A program made the position numbers and the translations under genes. 64,000 nucleotides of DNA from Streptomyces sp. NBC_00704. GTDB taxonomy: Bacteria; Actinomycetota; Actinomycetes; Streptomycetales; Streptomycetaceae. Location of the stretch: assembly GCF_036226605.1 (NCBI RefSeq), contig NZ_CP109000.1:2414501-2478500 (forward strand), written 5' to 3'. Positions 35,118 through 46,697 of this stretch are shown here, piece by piece; within the stretch, counting starts at the first letter, position 1, and each line of letters begins with the position of its first letter. Under the pieces are notes generated by a model. That model was not told the origin of the DNA, ran no database searches, and was given only the letters and a program-made list of their open reading frames with translations.

Positions 35118-36275
35118 GTGCGCATCACCGGAATCAGCACGCACGTCGTCGGGACGCCGTGGCGGAACCTGACCTACGTCCTGGTGCACACCGACGAAGG
35201 CATCACGGGCGTCGGCGAGACCCGCATGCTGGGACACACCGACGCGCTGCTCGGGTACCTGAAGGAGGCCGAGACCAATCACATTCTCGGGTCCGACCCG
35301 TTCGCTGTCGAGGACCTCGCCCGCCGGATGAAGTACGGCGACTACGGGCGCGCCGGCGAGATCGTGATGTCGGGCATCGCCGTCGTCGAGATGGCCTGCT
35401 GGGACATCAAGGGCAAGGCGCTCGGCGTGCCGGTCTGGCAGCTGCTCGGCGGCAAGGTCACCGACAAGGTCAAGGCCTACGCCAACGGGTGGTACACCAC
35501 CGAGCGGACCCCGGAGGCCTACCACAAGGCCGCCAAGGGCGTCATGGAGCGCGGCTACAAGGCCCTCAAGATCGACCCCTTCGGCACCGGTCACTTCGAG
35601 CTGGACCACCAGCAGTCCCTGTACGCCGTCTCCCTCATCGAGGCCGTGCGCGACGCCATCGGGCCGGACGCCGAGCTGATGCTGGAGATGCACGGCCGCT
35701 TCTCCCCCGCCACCGCCGTGCGGCTGGCCAACGAGCTGGCGCCCTTCAAGCCCGCGTGGCTGGAGGAGCCGTGCCCGCCGGAGAACCTGAAGGCGCTGGA
35801 GAAGGTCGCCGCCAAGGTCGACATCCCGGTCGCCACCGGTGAGCGCATCCACGACCGCATCGAGTTCCGCGAGCTCTTCGAGAGCCAGGCCGTGGACATC
35901 ATCCAGCCGGACGTCGGCCACATCGGCGGCATCTGGGAGACGCGCAAGCTGGCCGCGACCGCCGAGACCCACTACATGCTCGTGGCCCCGCACAACGTCG
36001 GCGGCCCGGTCCTGACCGCCGCCTCGCTTCAGGTCGGCTTCACCGCCCCGAACTTCAAGATCCTCGAGCACTTCAACGACTTCGCGGACGCGGACATCAA
36101 GAAGGTCGTCAAGGGCGCGCCCGAGGTGATCGACGGCTACTTCCACCTCTCCGACAAGCCCGGCCTCGGCGTCGAGCTGGACGTGGACGCGGCCGCCGAG
36201 TTCCCGCAGCAGCAGGCCCGTTTCGACCTGTGGGCCGAGGGCTGGGAGCAGCGCAAGCCGAAGGGCGGCAAGTGA
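35118..36275 (+). CDS. Mandelate racemase/muconate lactonizing family sugar-acid dehydratase (galactonate dehydratase-like)
   Basis: A 385-residue enolase-superfamily enzyme. The metal ligands are in LMLEMHGRF, WLEEPCPP and ATGERIHDR (three acidic residues), with QPDVGHIGG and the catalytic His in VAPHNVGGP. The EMHGRF His and APHN His resemble those of D-galactonate dehydratase DgoD, which removes water from an aldonate to give a 2-keto-3-deoxy acid. The exact substrate (galactonate, arabinonate, fuconate or other) cannot be decided. GTG at 35118 follows GAAGGG by 8 bases. It is coupled to the zinc dehydrogenase by a GTGA overlap. Confidence 0.85.
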   Translation: MRITGISTHVVGTPWRNLTYVLVHTDEGITGVGETRMLGHTDALLGYLKEAETNHILGSDPFAVEDLARRMKYGDYGRAGEIVMSGIAVVEMACWDIKGKALGVPVWQLLGGKVTDKVKAYANGWYTTERTPEAYHKAAKGVMERGYKALKIDPFGTGHFELDHQQSLYAVSLIEAVRDAIGPDAELMLEMHGRFSPATAVRLANELAPFKPAWLEEPCPPENLKALEKVAAKVDIPVATGERIHDRIEFRELFESQAVDIIQPDVGHIGGIWETRKLAATAETHYMLVAPHNVGGPVLTAASLQVGFTAPNFKILEHFNDFADADIKKVVKGAPEVIDGYFHLSDKPGLGVELDVDAAAEFPQQQARFDLWAEGWEQRKPKGGK

Positions 36276-37276
36276 GCAGCGCTGTCGTCGTCGACGGCCC
36301 GGGCGAGCACCGGCTCGTCCCGCACGAGCCGCGTCGGCCGGAGGCCGGCGAGGCGCTGGTGCGCGTCCACGCCACCGGCATCTGCGGCAGCGATCGCGAG
36401 GTGTACCAGGGCAACCGGCCCGAGGGGTACGTCCGTTACCCGCTGACCCCCGGCCACGAGTGGTCCGGGACGGTCGAGGCGGTCGGCGCGGGGGTTCCCG
36501 CGTCGATCGTCGGCCGCAAGGTGGTGGGCGAGGGCTTCCGCAACTGCCAGGTGTGCGACCGCTGCCACGCGGGCGAGACGACGCTGTGCACGGAAGGGTA
36601 CGAGGAGACCGGCTTCACCCAGCCGGGCGCGATGGCCGCCACCCTCACCCTCCCGGCCCGGCTGCTGCACATGCTCCCGGACGACGCGGACCTCACGGCC
36701 GCCGCCCTGCTGGAGCCCGCCGCCTGCATCGCGGCCGCCGCCATCAAGGCGCACGCCCTGCCGGGCGAGAAGGCGGCCGTCGTCGGCACCGGGACGCTGG
36801 GCATGTTCGCCGTGCAGTTCCTGAAGGCCGGCTCGCCCGCCGAGCTGCTGGTGGTGGGCACGCGCCGGGACCGGGAGGACCTCGCCGTGCAGTTCGGCGC
36901 CACCGGCTTCCGCACCACGGAGCAGGAGCTCCCGGACGACTTCGACGTCGTCATCGAGACCGCCGGGTCCGCGTCCGCCGCGCGGACCGCCGCCTCGCTG
37001 CTCAGGCGCGGCGGCCGGCTGGTCCTGACCGGCATCCCGGCGCCGGGCGCCGCCGGTCTCGACCCGACGGACCTGGTCGTGCGGCAGCTGGACGTGCGCA
37101 CCGTGTTCGGCGCGTCGCCGGACGCCTGGTCGTACACCGTCCGGGTGTTCGCGGCGGGACTGCTGGATCCGCTGCCGCTGGTCACGCACGAGCTCGCGCT
37201 GGCCGACTTCTCCGAGGCCATCGAGCTGGTGGGATCCGGCGACCCGAAGGTGGGCAAGGTGCTGCTCAGGCCGTAG
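36272..37276 (+). CDS. Zinc-dependent medium-chain alcohol/sugar dehydrogenase
   Basis: A 334-residue MDR oxidoreductase. GICGSDREVY holds the catalytic zinc Cys and GHEWSGTVEAVG the His and Glu; the structural zinc Cys set is NCQVCDRCHAGETTLC. VVGTGTLGMFAVQFLKAG is the Rossmann loop. Sugar and polyol dehydrogenases belong here. GTG at 36272 overlaps the dehydratase stop, so it probably works in the same pathway, for example oxidising the sugar or a later intermediate. Confidence 0.88.
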   Translation: MSSAVVVDGPGEHRLVPHEPRRPEAGEALVRVHATGICGSDREVYQGNRPEGYVRYPLTPGHEWSGTVEAVGAGVPASIVGRKVVGEGFRNCQVCDRCHAGETTLCTEGYEETGFTQPGAMAATLTLPARLLHMLPDDADLTAAALLEPAACIAAAAIKAHALPGEKAAVVGTGTLGMFAVQFLKAGSPAELLVVGTRRDREDLAVQFGATGFRTTEQELPDDFDVVIETAGSASAARTAASLLRRGGRLVLTGIPAPGAAGLDPTDLVVRQLDVRTVFGASPDAWSYTVRVFAAGLLDPLPLVTHELALADFSEAIELVGSGDPKVGKVLLRP

Positions 37277-37366
37277 GCCCCGACGAGCCGTACGCCGGCA
37301 CGGGGACACCTGACGGTCCCCGGGCCGGCGTACACCCAAGCCCCGCACGACCTGAGCCGCGAACCT

Positions 37367-37384
37367 TGACCGAAATATCGAATA
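37367..37384. promoter_or_regulatory. Shared operator candidate, site c (TIM-barrel gene)
   Basis: On the minus strand TATTCGATATTTCGGTCA, 16 of 18 identical to site a, ending 13 bases before the GTG at 37398. Confidence 0.6.
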
Positions 37385-37397
37385 CGAAGGACGGCAT

Positions 37398-38369
37398 GTG
37401 ACCACGGACGCTTCCACCACGGCAGCCCGCCGACCCGGTGAGCGGGCGCTCACCGCTCTCGGCCTGGGCGCGCCCGCACTCGACCCCGCCGACGCCTCGC
37501 CCCATGAGTTCCCGGGCGGCGGCCGCTGGCGCACCGAGGTCCCTTCGTGCGAGGGCCCCGAAGCGCTGGCGGTCATCCTCAAGGAGGCCTCGCGCCTCGA
37601 CGTGCCGATCCACCGGATCAGCCAGGGCAGCGGCGTGTGGATGCTGACCGACGCCGAGATCATCGAGATGGTCGACGCCACCGCTGAGCGCGACATCGAG
37701 CTGTGCCTGTTCACCGGCCCGCGCGGCACCTGGGACATCGGCGGCTCGACCCGCACCGACTCCCGGGGCGGCGGACTGCGCGCCCGCGGCCACGACGCCG
37801 TCGCCGGATGCGTCGAGGACGCGGTGCGGGCGACGGAGCTGGGCGTGAAGTGCCTGCTCGTCGCCGACGAGGGCGTGCTGTGGACGCTGCACCGGGCCCG
37901 GAGCGCCGGGCTCATCCCGGCCGACACCACGCTGAAGGTGTCCGCGCTCATCGGCCCCGTGAACCCGGCCGCGTACGCGGTCTACGAGCGGCTCGGCGCG
38001 GACTCGGTCAACGTGCCCAGCGACCTGACGCTCGATCACCTCACGGAGATCCGGCGGGTGTCGGCCGCTCCGATGGACATGTACATCGAGGCCCCCGACG
38101 ATCTCGGCGGCTACATCCGCATGTACGAGGTCGCCGAGCTGATCCGGCGCGGCGCGCCGCTGTACCTGAAGTTCGGCCTGTCCAAGGCGCCCGGGATCTA
38201 TCCCTACGGCCACCACATGCGCGATCTCGCGCTGTCCACCGCACGCGAGCGGGTGCGCCGCGGACGGCTCGCCCTGGACCTGCTCGAGCGCCACGGAGCC
38301 GACGGAGACATGGCCCCGCTCGGCTCGCGACTGCCCGGCGAGCTGAACAGGTTCGAACCGTCGTCATAA
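37398..38369 (+). CDS. Conserved protein of unknown function, probable TIM barrel (weak U32-like resemblance)
   Basis: A 323-residue soluble protein. Alternating strands and helices ([96 protein letters not shown]) suggest a beta/alpha barrel, with acidic residues at strand ends that could bind metal. The motif order recalls the peptidase U32 family, but I cannot assign a reaction. AAGGA lies upstream of GTG 37398. The operator shared with the dehydratase and importer operons argues for a role in the same sugar pathway, perhaps as an aldolase-type or isomerase step. Confidence 0.75.
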   Translation: MTTDASTTAARRPGERALTALGLGAPALDPADASPHEFPGGGRWRTEVPSCEGPEALAVILKEASRLDVPIHRISQGSGVWMLTDAEIIEMVDATAERDIELCLFTGPRGTWDIGGSTRTDSRGGGLRARGHDAVAGCVEDAVRATELGVKCLLVADEGVLWTLHRARSAGLIPADTTLKVSALIGPVNPAAYAVYERLGADSVNVPSDLTLDHLTEIRRVSAAPMDMYIEAPDDLGGYIRMYEVAELIRRGAPLYLKFGLSKAPGIYPYGHHMRDLALSTARERVRRGRLALDLLERHGADGDMAPLGSRLPGELNRFEPSS

Positions 38370-38371
38370 CG

Positions 38372-38458
38372 TTCCGGAAACCTCGCTTCACAGAAGCCGA
38401 CACAGGCGCGCAGAATCCCACACATCGCTTCTCGGTCTTTCCGGCGCTCGCTCCGGAA
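38372..38458. promoter_or_regulatory. Inverted repeats upstream of the chvE-like operon
   Basis: TTCCGGAA at 38372-38379 and TTCCGG-N8-CCGGAA at 38439-38458 lie in the 142-bp gap before the importer. They could be operators or a terminator of the upstream gene. I see no IclR-type site here. Confidence 0.4.
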
Positions 38459-38511
38459 GCGTCCTTCTCAGCGCGAGACCGATCACTGCACACACATCAA
38501 GGATGATGATC

Positions 38512-39618
38512 ATGCGTAACCGCAGAGCCGCCCTCGCCGCCATAGCCGGAGCCGCGTCCCTCGCCCTGACCCTGACCGCCTGCGGGCAGTCCGGGGAGGG
38601 CGGCAGCAAGGAGGACAAGGGCGACGCCAAGGGCGGGACCATCGGCATCGCGATGCCGACCAAGTCCTCCGAGCGCTGGATCACCGACGGCGCGAACGTC
38701 GAGAAGGACCTCAAGGCCAAGGGCTACAAGACCAAGCTGGTCTTCGGCGAGGACGACCCCGAGCAGCAGGTCTCGCAGATCGAGAACCTGATCACCCAGG
38801 GCGTCAAGGCGCTGATCGTCGCCGCCATCGACAACAAGTCGCTGAACAGCGTGCTCCAGCAGGCCGCCGACGCCAAGATCCCGGTCATCTCCTACGACCG
38901 CCTGATCCTCGGCACGAAGAACGTCGACTACTACGCGTCCTTCGACAACGAGAAGGTCGGCAAGCTCCAGGCCGGCTACATCGTCGACAAGCTGGGCCTG
39001 GCGTCCGGCAAGGGCCCGTTCAACATCGAGCTGTTCGCCGGCTCCAACGACGACAACAACACCAAGTACTTCTTCAACGGCGCGATGAGCGTGCTCCAGC
39101 CGTACATCGACAGCAAGAAGCTCGTCGTCAAGTCCGGCCAGACGAAGATGAACCAGGTCACCACCCTGCGCTGGGACGGCGCCACCGCCCAGAAGCGCAT
39201 GGAGGACATCCTCACCTCGTCGTACAAGAGCGGCCGGGTCGACGCCGTCCTGTCGCCCTACGACGGCATCTCCATCGGCATCATCGCCGCGCTGAAGTCC
39301 GACGGCTACGGCTCCGCCGCCAAGCCCCTGCCGGTCATCAGCGGTCAGGACGCCGAACTGGCCTCCGTGAAGTCGATCATCGCCGGCCAGCAGTCGATGA
39401 CCGTCTACAAGGACCTGCGCAAGCTCGCCCAGGTCGCCACGGACATGGTCGACGCCACCCTGAACGGCAAGAAGCCCGAGATCAACGACACCAAGTCGTA
39501 CGACAACGGCACCAAGGTCGTCCCCGCCTACCTGCTCCAGCCGGTGAGCGTCGACAAGTCGAACTACGAGAAGGAACTCGTCCAGGGCGGCTACTACACG
39601 GCGGACCAGCTCAAGTAA
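38512..39618 (+). CDS. Multiple-monosaccharide-binding lipoprotein, ChvE-like
   Basis: A 368-residue sugar-binding lipoprotein (lipobox LTAC). The mature part follows ChvE of Agrobacterium: [70 protein letters not shown] and [16 protein letters not shown]. ChvE binds galactose, arabinose, glucose and fucose, so arabinose or galactose is likely here. ATG at 38512 is preferred over the upstream ATG codons because AAGGA is then 8 bases away. The ATPase and permease genes follow. Confidence 0.92.
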   Translation: MRNRRAALAAIAGAASLALTLTACGQSGEGGSKEDKGDAKGGTIGIAMPTKSSERWITDGANVEKDLKAKGYKTKLVFGEDDPEQQVSQIENLITQGVKALIVAAIDNKSLNSVLQQAADAKIPVISYDRLILGTKNVDYYASFDNEKVGKLQAGYIVDKLGLASGKGPFNIELFAGSNDDNNTKYFFNGAMSVLQPYIDSKKLVVKSGQTKMNQVTTLRWDGATAQKRMEDILTSSYKSGRVDAVLSPYDGISIGIIAALKSDGYGSAAKPLPVISGQDAELASVKSIIAGQQSMTVYKDLRKLAQVATDMVDATLNGKKPEINDTKSYDNGTKVVPAYLLQPVSVDKSNYEKELVQGGYYTADQLK

Positions 39619-39650
39619 GCGTCGAACCTTACGGATTGGAAGGCACGACC

Positions 39651-41197
<1,547 letters not shown>

Positions 41198-41201
<4 letters not shown>

Positions 41202-42445
41202 GCACGGACGTGACGGACAAGAGCCCGGCGGCCGCGCCGCCCGGGAAGAGCGGGGGCTCCGCCTCCGGCGGCGGGCTGCTGCAACTGGTGCTGGACGGCC
41301 TGCGCCGCAACATGCGCCAGTACGGCATGCTGATCGCCCTCGGCCTGCTCGTGATCCTGTTCCAGGTGTGGACCGGCGGTGACCTGCTGCTTCCCCGCAA
41401 CGTCTCCAACCTGGTCCTGCAGAACAGCTACATCCTGATCCTCGCGATCGGCATGATGCTGGTGATCATCGCGGGCCACATCGACCTGTCGGTCGGTTCG
41501 GTGACGGCCTTCGTGGGCGCCTTCGCCGCCGTCCTCACGGTGCAGCACGACGTGGCGTGGCCCGTCGCGCTGGTGCTGTGCCTGGTGGTGGGCGCGGTGG
41601 CCGGCGCGGTGCAGGGCTTCCTGATCGCCTATCTCGGCATACCCTCCTTCATCGTCACCCTCGCGGGCATGCTGCTCTTCCGCGGTCTGACGGAGATCCT
41701 GCTGGCGGGCCAGACCCTCGGCCCGTTCCCCGAGGGTCTGCAGAAGATGGGCAACGGCTTCCTGCCCGCGGTCGGCCCGAACACCAACTACCACAACATC
41801 ACGCTGCTGCTGGGCTTCGCCCTGCTCGCCTTCGTGGTCCTCCAGGAGGTCCGCGACCGCAAGCGCCAGCAGGAGTTCTCGCTCGACGTGGTGCCGATCA
41901 ACCTCTTCCTGCTCAAGCTCGTCGCCATCGCCGCCGCGATCCTCACGGTCACGATGCTGCTCGCCAGCTACAAGGGCGCGCCGATCATCCTGATCATCCT
42001 CGGGGTGCTGGTCGTGGGCTACGGCTACATCATGCGCAACGCCGTCTTCGGCCGGCACATCTACGCCATCGGCGGCAACCTGCCGGCGGCCAAGCTGTCC
42101 GGCGTCAAGGACAAGAAGGTCACCTTCTTCGTCTTCCTGAACATGGGCGTGCTCGCGGCCCTGGCCGGTCTGGTGGTCGCCTCCCGGCTGAACGCGGCCT
42201 CGCCGAAGGCCGGTCTGAGCTTCGAACTGGAGGCGATCGCCTCGTCGTTCATCGGCGGCGCGTCCATGAGCGGCGGCGTCGGCACCGTGCTCGGCGCGAT
42301 CATCGGCGGTCTCGTCCTCGGTGTGCTGAACAACGGCATGAACCTCCTGAGCGTCGGCTCCGACTGGCAGCAGGTCATCAAGGGCCTCGCCCTGCTGATC
42401 GCGGTCGGGTTCGACGTCTGGAACAAGCGCAAGTCCGGTTCCTGA
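41198..42445 (+). CDS. Sugar ABC transporter permease, GguB-like
   Basis: A 415-residue permease, longer than the ribose type as is usual for GguB, with a loop at about residues 220-250. [20 protein letters not shown] and [21 protein letters not shown] are the conserved loops. The ATG overlaps the ATPase stop (ATGA). A strong intrinsic terminator follows. Confidence 0.93.
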
Positions 42446-42451
42446 ACCGGT

Positions 42452-42481
42452 AGCGGGCCCCGCCGGAAGGCGGGGCCCGCT
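42452..42481 (+). terminator. Intrinsic terminator of the chvE-gguAB-like operon
   Basis: A perfect 13-bp stem (42452-42464 with 42469-42481), GGAA loop, followed by CTGTTTT. It is one of the few classic hairpin-plus-T-run terminators in this window. Confidence 0.92.
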
Positions 42482-42576
42482 CTGTTTTCAGGACCAGACC
42501 TGAATCTGGACCTGGACCTGGACCGGGACCGGCACCGGCACCGGCACCGGCGGGACGAGCGACGAGCGGGACGGCA

Positions 42577-43659
42577 GTGGAAGGCGGGAAGACGGTGGAG
42601 ACGGTGAGAACGGTGAAGACGCACTTCGGCAGGCTGGCCGACGGCGCCGAGGTCTCCAGCTGGTCGCTGGAGAACGGCGGAACCCGGCTGACGGTGCTCG
42701 ACTACGGCGGGATCGTGCAGTCCCTGGAGGTCCCCGACCGGCACGGCCGGTACGCGAACGTCTCCCTCGGATTCGGCTCCGTCGAGGACTACGTCGCCGG
42801 CAGCCCGTACTTCGGGGCGCTGATCGGCCGGTTCGGCAACCGCATCGCCGAGGGCAGCTTCACCCTGGACGGCGAGACCCACCGGCTGCCCCTCAACGAC
42901 GGGGCGCACAGCCTGCACGGCGGGACCGAGGGCTTCGACCGGCGCGTCTGGGACGTCGAGCCGTTCACCGAGGGCCCGGACGTCGGCCTGCGCCTGACGC
43001 TGACCAGCCCGGACGGCGACATGGGCTACCCGGGCACGCTGCGGGCGCACGTGACGTACACCCTCACCGCCGACGGGGACTGGCGCATCGACTACGAGGC
43101 CACCACCGACCGGGCCACCGTCGTCAACCTGACCAGTCACGTCTACTGGAACCTCGCCGGCGAGGGCAGCGGCCCGGTGCACGACCACGAGCTGGAGATC
43201 GCCGCCTCCCGCTATCTGCCCGTGGACGCGGGGCTGATCCCCACCGGCGAGCCCGCCGACGTCGCCGGCACCCCCTTCGACTTCCGCACGGCCAAGCCGG
43301 TCGGCCGGGACCTGCGGGCCGCCCACGAGCAGCTGCTGCCCAGCAAGGGCGTCGACCACAACTACGTCCTCGACAAGGGCCGCACGGCCCGGCCCGAGCC
43401 GGTCGCCGTGCTGCGCGACCCCGCCTCCGGCCGCACGCTGACGATCGCGACCACCGAGCCGGGCCTGCAGTTCTACTCGGGCAACTTCCTCGACGGCAGT
43501 CTCGTCGGCTCCGGCGGGCGCACCTACCGCCAGGGCGACGCGCTCTGCCTGGAGACCCAGCACTTCCCTGACTCGCCGAACCGGCCGGGGTTCCCGAGCA
43601 CCGTGCTGCGGCCGGGCAAGGTGTACCGGACGACGACGGTCCACTCGTTCGGCGTCTGA
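42577..43659 (+). CDS. galM: Aldose 1-epimerase, second copy
   Basis: A 360-residue galactose mutarotase paralogue of the gene at 18099. NDGAHSLHGGTEGFDRRVWDV, the catalytic His in LTSHVYWNL, Asp in KGVDHNYVLD and Glu in LETQHFPDSPNRPGFPST are present. It follows the ChvE-type importer, fitting its role in galactose or arabinose use. The start is uncertain: GTG at 42577, 42592, 42601 or 42613 are all in frame, and the conserved part begins at KTHFGRLADG, so 42601 or 42613 may be the real one. Confidence 0.9.
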   Translation: MEGGKTVETVRTVKTHFGRLADGAEVSSWSLENGGTRLTVLDYGGIVQSLEVPDRHGRYANVSLGFGSVEDYVAGSPYFGALIGRFGNRIAEGSFTLDGETHRLPLNDGAHSLHGGTEGFDRRVWDVEPFTEGPDVGLRLTLTSPDGDMGYPGTLRAHVTYTLTADGDWRIDYEATTDRATVVNLTSHVYWNLAGEGSGPVHDHELEIAASRYLPVDAGLIPTGEPADVAGTPFDFRTAKPVGRDLRAAHEQLLPSKGVDHNYVLDKGRTARPEPVAVLRDPASGRTLTIATTEPGLQFYSGNFLDGSLVGSGGRTYRQGDALCLETQHFPDSPNRPGFPSTVLRPGKVYRTTTVHSFGV

Positions 43660-43862
43660 CCCACCGCCCCCGCCGGCCCCGGCATCCCTGCGGCCGACGG
43701 GGGTTCTTCACAGTTAAACCACAATTTCTCACCGATTCCCCAGCGGTTGAACAGCCTCCCCGACACCTCCGTATGTAAGAGCGGCCCGCGCTCCCCCGCG
43801 CGGGCCACCCAGTGACGACGGGCCCGGTCGTCCCCGCCGGGCCCGCCCCATACGGAGGTTCC

Positions 43863-45647
43863 ATGGCCGACAACGTCTCCTCGTTGTTCCGCAACGCGGC
43901 GCACAGCCCGTCGATGGCGGCGCTGACACGCGAGGGCGGCGAGGGAGTCGGCCCGGTGGACTTCTGCATCCCGTGCAACCCGTACTTCCCCACCCCGGCC
44001 ATGATGGACACCATGGCCGCCCGGCTGCGCGACATCATCACGTACTACCCGAGCAGCGCCGACACCATCACCGCCGAACTGTGCAACCTGCTCCAACTCC
44101 CGCCGCAGGCAGTCGCCATGGGCAACGGCTCCACCGAGCTGATCACCTGGATCGACCACCTGCTGGTGCGCGAGTCCCTCGCCGTGCCGGTGCCCACCTT
44201 CGGCCGCTGGACCGACCAGCCCATGGAGACCGGCAAGCGGGTCGACATGTTCCCGCTCCAGGAGTCCAGCGGCTTCGCCCTGGACCTCGCCCAGTACGCC
44301 GAGTTCATCCGCACCCGGGGCACGCGGGTCGCCGTCATCTGCAACCCGAACAACCCCGACGGCGGCTTCCTGCACAAGCACGCGCTCGTGCAGTTCATGG
44401 ACGCGATGGCCGACCTGGACCTGATCGTCGTCGACGAGTCGTTCCTGGAGTTCGCGGACGCCGAGCAGGAACCCAGCGTCGTGCAGGAGGCGATGATCCG
44501 GCCCAACGTCATCGTGCTGCGCAGCCTCGGCAAGAACTTCGGCCTGCACGGCATCCGCTTCGGCTACATGGTCGCCAACCCGTCGCTGGCCGGCCGGGTC
44601 CGCTCGATGCTGCCGAAGTGGAACCTCAACGCCTTCGCCGAGTACGTGGTGTTCATGCTGAGGGAGCACGGACCCGAGTACGCGCAGAGCCTGCTCCAGG
44701 TGCGCCGGGACCGTCTCGACATGGCGAGCCAGCTCTCCGCGCTGCCGGGTCTGACCGTCTACCCCTCCCAGGGGAACTTCCTCTTCGTGCGCCTTCCCGT
44801 CGGCGCCGAGGGCACCGTGGTCCGCGACCGGCTGCTCGCCGAGCACCGCATCCTGGTCCGCGAGTGCGGCAACAAGATCGGTTCGTCGAGCCGCTTCCTG
44901 AGACTCGTGGTGCGCCCCCAGGTCGACGTGCGTCGCCTGGTGTCCGGCCTGGAGCAGGTGCTCTACGGGACCAGGAGGGGAGCCGCCGTGCCCGAGCTGA
45001 ACGCCGCAGCAGGCTACAGCTCGGGCACGGCGGCCGTGGACCGGCTGGTCACCAACGGCGCGGGGACCCATGGCCTGGCCGCCCAGGCCATGGCCGCGGA
45101 GCCACGGCCGGTCGCGGCCCCCCAGCCCGCGGCCGTCGCCGCGGCGATGCCCGCCCCCGCGATGCCGCAGTCGGCGCCGTCCGACGGCGCCGGGATGCCG
45201 ATGCCCGCGGCGGCGCAGATCTTCCCCCAGTCCGCGCCCGCCCCGACCCCCACCCCTCCCCCGGCGCCCGCCCCCACACCGCTCCCGACACCGCTCCCCA
45301 CCCCGTTCCCCACGCCCGCCCCCGCCCCCGCTCCGGCCCCGCCGATGGCACCGGCCCCGCCGATGGCACCGGCGGCGGCCATGGCTCCGGCGGCGATGTC
45401 CCCGGCGGCCATGTCGCCCGCGGCCATGTCGCCGGCCATGGCACCCCCGATGTCCCCCGCCATGGCTCCGCCCATGGCCCCCGCGCCGGTCCCGCCGATG
45501 GGACCGACCCCGCCCGGCGTCCCGGCCCGCGGCGGACTCACCGCCGCCCAGGTCCGCGGCACCAACGGCCTCACCCCGGCGCCCGCCACCGGCTGGCCCA
45601 ACGCCCAGAGCTGGCCCAACGCGGCGGGCATGGGCCAGGCAGGCTAG
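43863..45647 (+). CDS. PLP-dependent class I/II aminotransferase with long Pro/Ala/Met-rich tail
   Basis: A 594-residue protein. Residues 1-375 are a histidinol-phosphate-type aminotransferase: CNPNNPDGGF (Asn164 region), VVDESFLEF (Asp191 for the pyridine nitrogen) and SLGKNFGLHGIRFGYM with the PLP Lys224. From about residue 380 the protein is low-complexity: PAPTPTPPP, then PMAPAPPMAPAAAMAPAAMSPAAMSPA, and a final part QVRGTNGLTPAP. Ordinary members of the family end near residue 375. ACGGAGG precedes ATG 43863. TTGAAC (43754) and TATGTA (43779) are a possible promoter. The substrate is unknown. Confidence 0.87.
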   Translation: MADNVSSLFRNAAHSPSMAALTREGGEGVGPVDFCIPCNPYFPTPAMMDTMAARLRDIITYYPSSADTITAELCNLLQLPPQAVAMGNGSTELITWIDHLLVRESLAVPVPTFGRWTDQPMETGKRVDMFPLQESSGFALDLAQYAEFIRTRGTRVAVICNPNNPDGGFLHKHALVQFMDAMADLDLIVVDESFLEFADAEQEPSVVQEAMIRPNVIVLRSLGKNFGLHGIRFGYMVANPSLAGRVRSMLPKWNLNAFAEYVVFMLREHGPEYAQSLLQVRRDRLDMASQLSALPGLTVYPSQGNFLFVRLPVGAEGTVVRDRLLAEHRILVRECGNKIGSSSRFLRLVVRPQVDVRRLVSGLEQVLYGTRRGAAVPELNAAAGYSSGTAAVDRLVTNGAGTHGLAAQAMAAEPRPVAAPQPAAVAAAMPAPAMPQSAPSDGAGMPMPAAAQIFPQSAPAPTPTPPPAPAPTPLPTPLPTPFPTPAPAPAPAPPMAPAPPMAPAAAMAPAAMSPAAMSPAAMSPAMAPPMSPAMAPPMAPAPVPPMGPTPPGVPARGGLTAAQVRGTNGLTPAPATGWPNAQSWPNAAGMGQAG

Positions 45648-45763
45648 AACCGGGACGGCAGGGCGGCAGGGCGGCAAGCAGGGTGCCGGGCTCCATGCGC
45701 CGTGCGGGCGCGAGTCCAGTGAACCGGTCTGCTGAGCCAACCACTTGATGGCTCGTCAGCGCG

Positions 45764-45801
45764 CCGGGGCCGCCCGCTCCTGAAGGAGTGGGCGGCCCCG
45801 G
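45764..45801. terminator. Bidirectional terminator
   Basis: Stem CCGGGGCCGCCC (45764-45775) with GGGCGGCCCCGG (45790-45801); the loop contains a further CTCC-TGAA-GGAG stem. It lies between the convergent aminotransferase and DUF4360 genes. Confidence 0.88.
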
Positions 45802-45837
45802 CCCGGCCGGCGTGCGCCTGCTCGGCCCGCTCGCGTC

Positions 45838-46488
45838 CTACTTGCCCGGGCACTCCTTCCAGGCCATGTGGTAGACGGTGCTGATGTCGCCGTCCGTCGA
45901 GTCCATCGTCATGAAGCTGACCTTGGACGCGGACGACGAGCCCGCGTTGACGCGCAGTTCGGTGTTGATGTTGAAGTTGCGCTGGACCCCGCAGGGCGCG
46001 TAGACGAGGTTCGCCCAGTCCGTGGTGTCCGTCGCCTGCCAGTTGTCGTTGAGCGCGCCGTTGAAGGTGTGGTTCTTGAACACCGTCTGCGACGAGCCCT
46101 GGAAGTAGTAGGAGGCCCGCTGCACGCCGTTGGACCCGGCCTGGAGCGAGGCGAAGCCGCGGTAGTCCGCGCTGGCGATGGCGTAGGTGAAGCCCGAGGG
46201 GACGTGCACGATCAGGCTCAGCTGGCAGTTCTTGCGGAATGCGGTCGGGTCGGAGTTGCCGCCGACCTGCGCGAGGTACTCGCTGTAGGTCACGGTGAAG
46301 GCGGTGTTGTCCTCGGAGACGGCGACCGCCGCCGTGCCCGGGCGGCAGCCCGAGCCGTTCACCGTGGCCACGTTGATGACGATCTTGTCCGGGGGCGGGT
46401 CGACGAACCCCGAGGACGGGTTGTGCGCGGGCATCGCCGCGGTGACGAGAGCGGCGACAGCGCCGCCCAGGAGCAGCCCACTAGCCAT
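45838..46488 (-). CDS. Secreted DUF4360 protein
   Basis: A 216-residue exported protein with an N-terminal signal sequence (residues 1-20, AMPAHNP after it). The mature part is beta-rich with four Cys residues that could form two disulfides (GSGCRPG with KNCQLSL, APCGVQ with KECPGK). It matches the DUF4360 family of secreted actinobacterial and fungal proteins of unknown function. AGGGGAGAG precedes the ATG at 46488. The 209 bases upstream hold its promoter; nothing else was found there. Confidence 0.87.
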   Translation of the reverse strand: MASGLLLGGAVAALVTAAMPAHNPSSGFVDPPPDKIVINVATVNGSGCRPGTAAVAVSEDNTAFTVTYSEYLAQVGGNSDPTAFRKNCQLSLIVHVPSGFTYAIASADYRGFASLQAGSNGVQRASYYFQGSSQTVFKNHTFNGALNDNWQATDTTDWANLVYAPCGVQRNFNINTELRVNAGSSSASKVSFMTMDSTDGDISTVYHMAWKECPGK

Positions 46489-46697
46489 GGTCTCTCCCCT
46501 TCATTGGGATCGGTGGGGGGTGGATGCGGCCGGCTCCGCGCAGCAACCATGTGAAGAATCAATGAAGTTGCTGTGAAGAACCGGGGCGATCGCATCGTAG
46601 GGAGACCGCTGGGGCGCGCCCAGGTGGAACTCCGGCCATTCACCCCGGCCGGTTCACACCCCGTGGGTCCGCGCCCGTCGGCGCACCCGGCCCGCCG

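Noticed and set aside
38439..38458. Fifth copy of the IclR-type operator before the ChvE-like operon
   Set aside because: The dyad is TTCCGG-N8-CCGGAA and shares no TTCGA core with the four sites.
43524..45740. Minus-strand open frame of 738 codons opposite the aminotransferase
   Set aside because: His/Gly/Arg-rich antisense shadow; the plus-strand frame has clear PLP motifs.
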